DNA from: Eudromia elegans | Taxonomy: Eukaryota; Chordata; Aves; Tinamiformes; Tinamidae | Assembly (NCBI GenBank): GCA_003342815.1 | Contig: PTEX01000409.1 | Location: forward strand, 311,121-375,120 | Length of the DNA: 64,000 nucleotides | Reading direction: 5' to 3' | Part shown: one piece after another, positions 62,327-64,000 of the stretch | Layout: each line of letters begins with the position of its first letter | Position numbering within the stretch: the first letter of the stretch is position 1 | Made by a program: the position numbers and the translations under genes | The notes under the pieces: model-generated | The model's input: only the letters and a program-made list of their open reading frames with translations | Database searches by the model: none | What the model was told of the DNA's origin: nothing

Positions 62327-62380
62327 TGGACTAGATGATCTCTAGAGGTCCCTTCCAACCCCAAAGATTCTGTGATTCTG
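62327..62380 (+). mobile_element. CR1 LINE 3' tail fragment
   Basis: GGACTAGATGATCTCTAGAG, GTCCCTTCCAACCCCAAAG and ATTCTGTGATTCTGTA match the canonical CR1 3' end in sense orientation. It is a short, 5'-truncated copy about 150 bp from the retroviral LTR. Confidence 0.9.
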
Positions 62381-62589
62381 TATAGAGATCCTAAATGGGA
62401 CCTGATTAAAATAGATTACGTATCCCTTGAACTCTGAAGTCCCGTATTTTAAAGTGAAGCAGCAAAGTGCTTATTAAATGGCCTTCATTCAGTGAAGAGA
62501 AATCTCGCTCCACCGTCTAGTCATGAGAAATGTTACCCTCCTTTTGTTATAAAAATTGAGCCCACTGCCAATTTTTGGGCTAATATAAT

Positions 62590-62595
62590 TTTATT
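62590..62595 (-). terminator. LTR poly(A) signal AATAAA
   Basis: AATAAA on the minus strand, about 85 nt downstream of the TATA box, as expected for an R-region polyadenylation signal. Confidence 0.75.
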
Positions 62596-62676
62596 TGTAT
62601 AAGGCAAGCAAACAGCGCTGGGTGCGCGGGGAGTCTGTGCTCCACCAACACGCACACCNAANGCCAGTTACAATCT

Positions 62677-62686
62677 CCTTATATAG
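62677..62686 (-). promoter_or_regulatory. LTR TATA box
   Basis: CTATATAAGG on the minus strand. U3 would be the roughly 290 bp before it. Transcription would start near 62650. Confidence 0.75.
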
Positions 62687-62942
62687 GGTAAGAACACCAA
62701 TTTACTGGAAGCCCCCCTTGTTTGTTTCCTTGCATAAGGAGTTTCTTGCTGTGCCGGCGCCAGCTGGTCGTGGTTGTCCTTGGTGCTTTTTCCGATCGTC
62801 GAGGGATGAAGGCCCCCCAGTCTTCATGAGTAACTGCGAGATAACCCTGTCTGGCTGGTTAGACTTAAATCACAAACTCTCGTCTATACCTTATCTGGGA
62901 GCAAATGATTGTTTGACTTAAATCACAAGCTCTTGTTTATAT

Positions 62943-64000
62943 TCATTTACACGAATCACAATGGAACATCTCACAATCCCCCACCTTTTTCTTTATTTCA
63001 TTGATTCGTGTTCTTTCCTCAAACTTTTCTAACACCCTTTGAGCCGGTGTTATCCTCACCATTTCCCTTTTTACTATCACTAACTTGTGTGTTTTTCCCT
63101 TCTTGACCATTTCTGGATCTATAGGCATTGCTGATATCTGCATTCCCTGTATTACATACTGGATCAACCTTACAAAACAAAGTATTAAACAGGGTATAAA
63201 CACGAGCCCCAACATAGAACAGAGCAACATAAATCCTAGTTTCTTCCACCAACTCCCTCCAAATAAGTTGCTCCACCAATTGTCAGATAGTATTGAGTTT
63301 CACCTCTGAACTGGAACATGGGCTATTCGCTTAATCTTGTCTGAGATCTTTGTTATTGCTTCCCCATTATCATCAATTTCAATGCAGCATTCGGAGGTGT
63401 TGAATTTACCACACACTCCACCTTCTTCTGCTAATATNTAATCCAACGCAAGGCGATTCTGATATACTGCAGCCCGCGTTTGCGATAGTTGTCTTGCAGC
63501 TAAGTCTAAAGCCTGGGCTGTCCGGTTAGTAATTATTTCTACCACCGCTTGTAACCTTATTATCCTATTTAACATGTATATTGGAGTTCTGTACCCCCAG
63601 CTTCCATCCTGAGCCCAAGTAGCAGGGTCATAATACTCAACAATCCTCTCAGCCGACCATTCATTTTCAGGCCACCTCTGNTTTCCCCCAATTGCCTCCC
63701 TCTTACTTCGTTTATAAGTTTCATATAAAGGCACCCCTAAAGTATTTTCCCTGGATTTTGGTAATAAAAAGAAACTGGGTTGAATTATTCCTATCGTACA
63801 AGTCCCTCTCCTCTTTTTAGCCAATGTGTGATAGGCCCGTTTCCTACATATCCAGAACATTCCATCCGGGGCTTTCCAGGAATCACTNCTGCTCTCTGGA
63901 GTTGCCCAAAAATCTTTCAGTTCGGGAATGGTCATGAAGGGGTTACTTTCCCTTTTAGTTTGATTATGCCAACACAATTCCAGGTTTTTATCCCAAATAC
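62943..64000 (-). pseudogene. env: Retroviral env, 5' part off window, interrupted by one in-frame stop
   Basis: The frame is open from the window edge to a TGA at 63300-63302 and then, in the same frame, to a TGA at 62943-62945. The first part shows the end of the surface subunit (FWIC and RRGTC cysteines near 63846-63798), a furin-type KRSKR ending at about 63699, a region with [14 protein letters not shown], a heptad-rich [14 protein letters not shown] helix, and CGKFNTSECC at about 63413-63384. After the internal stop a hydrophobic anchor (LLCSMLGLVFIPCLILCFV, about 63227-63171) and a charged tail of about 65 residues follow. Three ambiguous bases fall inside (63438, 63681, 63888). As written, translation would end before the anchor. 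Class is uncertain; the protein would mediate receptor binding and membrane fusion in an intact virus. Confidence 0.88.
62976..62998 (-). other. Polypurine tract before the 3' LTR
   Basis: On the minus strand AAAGAAAAAGGTGGGGGA is followed after a couple of bases by the LTR start TGTGAG. This is the standard plus-strand primer site of retroviruses. It overlaps the end of the env reading frame. Confidence 0.8.

Larger units (their letters stand above)
62531..62975 (-). repeat. 3' LTR of the endogenous retrovirus (about 445 bp)
   Basis: On the minus strand the LTR starts TGTGAGATG at 62975, just after the polypurine tract, and is proposed to end GGGTAACA at 62531, giving TGT...ACA termini. It contains CTATATAAGG at 62677-62686 and AATAAA at 62590-62595, leaving about 60 bp for the rest of R and U5. 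The 3' boundary is the less certain one; another CA terminus near 62557 is possible. Two ambiguous bases (62659, 62662) lie near the expected transcription start. Confidence 0.75.
60028..64000 (+). other. SH3KBP1: SH3KBP1 intron, 5' part only
   Basis: The intron begins at GTTTGT and is still open at the window end. It carries a pentanucleotide array (61051-61150), a CR1 tail (62327-62380) and, from about 62531, an antisense endogenous retrovirus. A single ambiguous base is at 60834. Between 61160 and 62320 nothing recognisable is seen. Confidence 0.8.
62531..64000 (-). mobile_element. Endogenous retrovirus, 3' part (env, polypurine tract, 3' LTR), antisense to host gene
   Basis: Reading the minus strand from the window edge there is an env gene, a polypurine tract and an LTR bounded by TGTGAG and GTAACA. 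The order fits the 3' end of a provirus whose gag, pol and 5' LTR lie beyond position 64000. It is antisense to SH3KBP1, the usual surviving orientation for intronic proviruses because it avoids premature poly(A) signals in the host transcript. Env features (a retroviral SU/TM junction with a furin-type site and a Cys-Cys motif in TM) suggest a gammaretrovirus-like or alpharetrovirus-like envelope. The family is not identified. Confidence 0.88.

Noticed and set aside
63019..63279. 86-codon minus-strand frame in the retrovirus
   Set aside because: Out of frame with env; the env frame covering the anchor and tail explains this region.

Overview
This window is vertebrate genomic DNA, almost certainly avian and probably galliform (chicken-like). 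The reasons are its low exon density, several CR1 LINE fragments on both strands (the dominant LINE of birds), AT-rich introns with CpG-rich patches, and exons whose translation closely matches the known SH3KBP1 (CIN85/Ruk) adaptor protein. Species is an inference; no database was searched.

The whole window lies inside one plus-strand gene, SH3KBP1. Four canonical coding exons are readable, with correct splice signals and consistent phases: 6521-6644 (SH3A-SH3B linker), 37110-37216 and 44321-44444 (together the second SH3 domain), and 59831-60027 (acidic/serine linker plus the conserved [18 protein letters not shown] block before SH3C). The first SH3 domain lies upstream of the window; SH3C, the proline-rich region and the coiled coil lie downstream. 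Introns are about 30.5 kb, 7.1 kb and 15.4 kb, plus two partial ones at the ends.

The most interesting host-gene signal is in the 15.4 kb intron. A 75-nt phase-1/phase-1 open exon at 49409-49483 is preceded by a tract of about 100 nt that is pyrimidine-rich and free of AG, and is followed by two TGCATG (Rbfox-type) elements. It looks like a regulated cassette exon adding 25 residues between SH3B and SH3C. A second, weaker candidate is a composite terminal exon at 44733-44959.

Repeats: a 5'-truncated CR1 copy of about 1.2 kb (30005-31230, plus strand) with decayed reverse-transcriptase motifs; a CR1 fragment on the minus strand (22438-22735); two CR1 3' tails (47095-47160, 62327-62380); a CTGTG/CTATG pentanucleotide array (61051-61150); and several A/T tracts, palindromes and inverted repeats.

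The right end (62531-64000) is the 3' part of an endogenous retrovirus inserted antisense to SH3KBP1. It comprises an env gene entering from beyond the window, a polypurine tract, and a 3' LTR with TATA box and poly(A) signal. Env is open except for one in-frame stop just before the membrane anchor, and its transmembrane subunit has a cysteine motif with 7 rather than 6 intervening residues. All other long open frames appear to be chance or repeat-derived.
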